A stretch of 6,380 nucleotides of DNA, from NCBI GenBank assembly GCA_946563605.1, contig CAMNVW010000083.1, positions 1 through 6,380 of the forward strand, written 5' to 3'. The translations under genes were made by a program, and so were the position numbers. Positions 5,834 through 6,380 of this stretch are shown one piece after another (the first letter of the stretch is position 1; every line of letters begins with the position of its first letter). The notes beneath the pieces were generated by a model that was not told the origin of the DNA, ran no database searches, and saw only the letters and a list, made by a program, of their open reading frames with translations. The stretch comes from an uncultured Clostridia bacterium. GTDB taxonomy: Bacteria; Bacillota; Clostridia; Oscillospirales; Ruminococcaceae.

Positions 5834-6124
5834 TTAGTTTTCTTTCAGATGGTACTGTTCAATCAGCTCCTGCATCTGTTCAGGACCGTCAACTAAGATG
5901 ACATCGTTGTCGATTACGATGCAAGGGATGCCTGCGCGGTGGCTGTTTTCGCGGATGTCTTTGTAAACATCGGCGGTGTCGCGCAGAGTCAGGAATTTTT
6001 TGAGAGTGCCGACGCTCTCGCAGACGTCGATATAAGCGTATTTAATTTCATTCTTGGAAAGAACCTCTTTCACTGGTGGGCAGCCGCCTCAGGTAGAAGT
6101 GCCATACAAAATAACTTTTCTCAT
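5834..6124 (-). CDS. Glutaredoxin-like selenoprotein (UGGC redox motif, in-frame TGA = Sec)
   Basis: Read from ATG at 6124 the frame gives MRKVILYGTST, TGA (6091-6089), GGCPPVKEVL and continues to TAA, for 96 residues. The TGA takes residue 12, the place of the first Cys in a CxxC thioredoxin-fold active site, with C15 as its partner. Further family signs are C35, a KFLTLRDT segment (43-50) and the cis-proline AGIPC (64-68), as in glutaredoxin-related proteins of the COG4545 type. The likely role is cytoplasmic thiol-disulfide exchange; the substrate is unknown. The start is supported by AAAGGA (6139-6134) 9 bases upstream and by a promoter. A caller that treats TGA as stop would begin at GTG 6073 and give a 79-residue product without the active site. 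Alternatives: a nonsense mutation or a sequencing error (TGC or TGT to TGA). The exact placement at the redox position and the intact remainder favour Sec. Confidence 0.85.
6057..6091 (-). promoter_or_regulatory. Candidate bacterial SECIS element with UGA codon
   Basis: Downstream of the UGA (6091-6089) a hairpin GAAAG-AGGTT-CTTTC (6071-6057) places its apical loop 23-27 bases after the codon. This is inside the usual bacterial SECIS window (about 16-37 bases), and a G lies among the first two loop bases as SelB recognition prefers. The stem is only 5 bp and does not extend well, so the element is plausible rather than strong. Confidence 0.6.
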
Positions 6125-6171
6125 ACAAATCTTTCCTTTCAAAATTAGTAAAGATTTTAAACCTTACGTTT

Positions 6172-6200
6172 ATTATACTGATTTTGGATAAAACGGTCAA
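6172..6200 (-). promoter_or_regulatory. Sigma-A promoter of the selenoprotein gene
   Basis: TTGACC (6200-6195), 17 bases and a perfect TATAAT (6177-6172) lie on the minus strand. The predicted start near 6165 leaves a 5' leader of about 40 bases, with AAAGGA before the ATG at 6124. An active-looking promoter argues against a dead gene. Confidence 0.88.
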
Positions 6201-6380
6201 GAGACTGCAAAATAGAATCTGCACTTGCCCGCCGCGAATGGTGTCCAGTTTCAAGCCAGTTTTGTTCAAGCGAGTAAAACCGGAGGTTTTACGACCTGCG
6301 CGAGAGCGAGAGTCACAAGTTTTCGCTTAACCGACAACGCGAATCGGGTGCAGGCTCAGCCAAAATAAAAGTTTTGTCAA
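6201..6380. other. Non-coding, highly structured right edge
   Basis: No gene is seen. A perfect 8-bp hairpin GTAAAACC-GGA-GGTTTTAC (6274-6292) is followed directly by a predicted three-way junction. Its outer stem is CCTGCGC (6295-6301) with GTGCAGG (6348-6354), one G-U pair; hairpin A is AGCGA/TCGCT (6305-6327); hairpin B is CCGA/TCGG (6331-6347). An imperfect direct repeat CCAGTTT-CAAG / CCAGTTTTGTTCAAG spans 6245-6270. It may be a repeat-family member or a structured RNA. The 30-codon frame through it has no ribosome binding site. Confidence 0.4.

Noticed and set aside
6089..6091. TGA as a simple nonsense mutation, making the glutaredoxin-like gene a pseudogene
   Set aside because: The codon falls exactly on the catalytic Cys position, the rest of the frame is intact, and promoter, ribosome binding site and SECIS-like hairpin are present. 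It remains the main alternative until selABCD is checked.
6048..6269. 73-codon minus-strand frame covering the selenoprotein start
   Set aside because: It lies in a different frame across the promoter and ribosome binding site of the selenoprotein gene and has no family resemblance.
6238..6330. 30-codon plus-strand ORF (MVSSFKPVLFKRVKPEVLRP...)
   Set aside because: No ribosome binding site; the sequence is dominated by hairpins and is more likely a structured or repeat element.

Overview
The window reads as chromosomal DNA of a gut-type Clostridia/Oscillospirales (low-to-mid GC Firmicutes). The signs are strong GGAGG ribosome binding sites, a T-box riboswitch over an aminoacyl-tRNA synthetase operon, RNase Y (rny), and intergenic repeats built on a CTCCCTT...AAGGGAG hairpin, which I recall as common in Faecalibacterium/Ruminococcus-type genomes. 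The organism assignment is inference; the genes are seen directly.

Layout, left to right. (1) Positions 1-542 hold no credible gene. They hold two tandem arrays of one two-hairpin repeat family, in opposite orientations: an 86-bp period on the left and a 51-bp period on the right, with an unrelated core of about 94 bp between them. (2) A minus-strand operon runs from 3621 down to 563: promoter, T-box leader with an apparent threonine specifier (ACC), a Nudix hydrolase gene, thrS, and a strong terminator. (3) A plus-strand promoter lies back to back with the T-box promoter. It opens a 540-bp region without a convincing intact gene, holding a 5'-truncated ORF, an 18-codon micro-ORF with a good ribosome binding site, and AT-rich inverted repeats. 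(4) rny (RNase Y) on the plus strand ends at a strong bidirectional terminator. (5) Convergent to it, on the minus strand with its own near-consensus promoter, is a small glutaredoxin-like gene. Its frame is interrupted by one TGA exactly where the first cysteine of a CxxC motif belongs (UGGC), with a small hairpin at the bacterial SECIS distance. I read it as a 96-residue selenoprotein; a plain gene caller would start it downstream at GTG and lose the active site. (6) The right edge (6201-6380) is non-coding and rich in secondary structure.

How the parts work together. Uncharged tRNA-Thr should switch on the Nudix-thrS operon through the T-box. RNase Y is the membrane-anchored endonuclease that starts mRNA decay in Firmicutes; it can process T-box leaders in some species, but nothing here shows that it acts on this one. 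The selenoprotein is an independent redox gene and implies that the genome carries selA, selB, selC and selD. It is the most notable item in the window.
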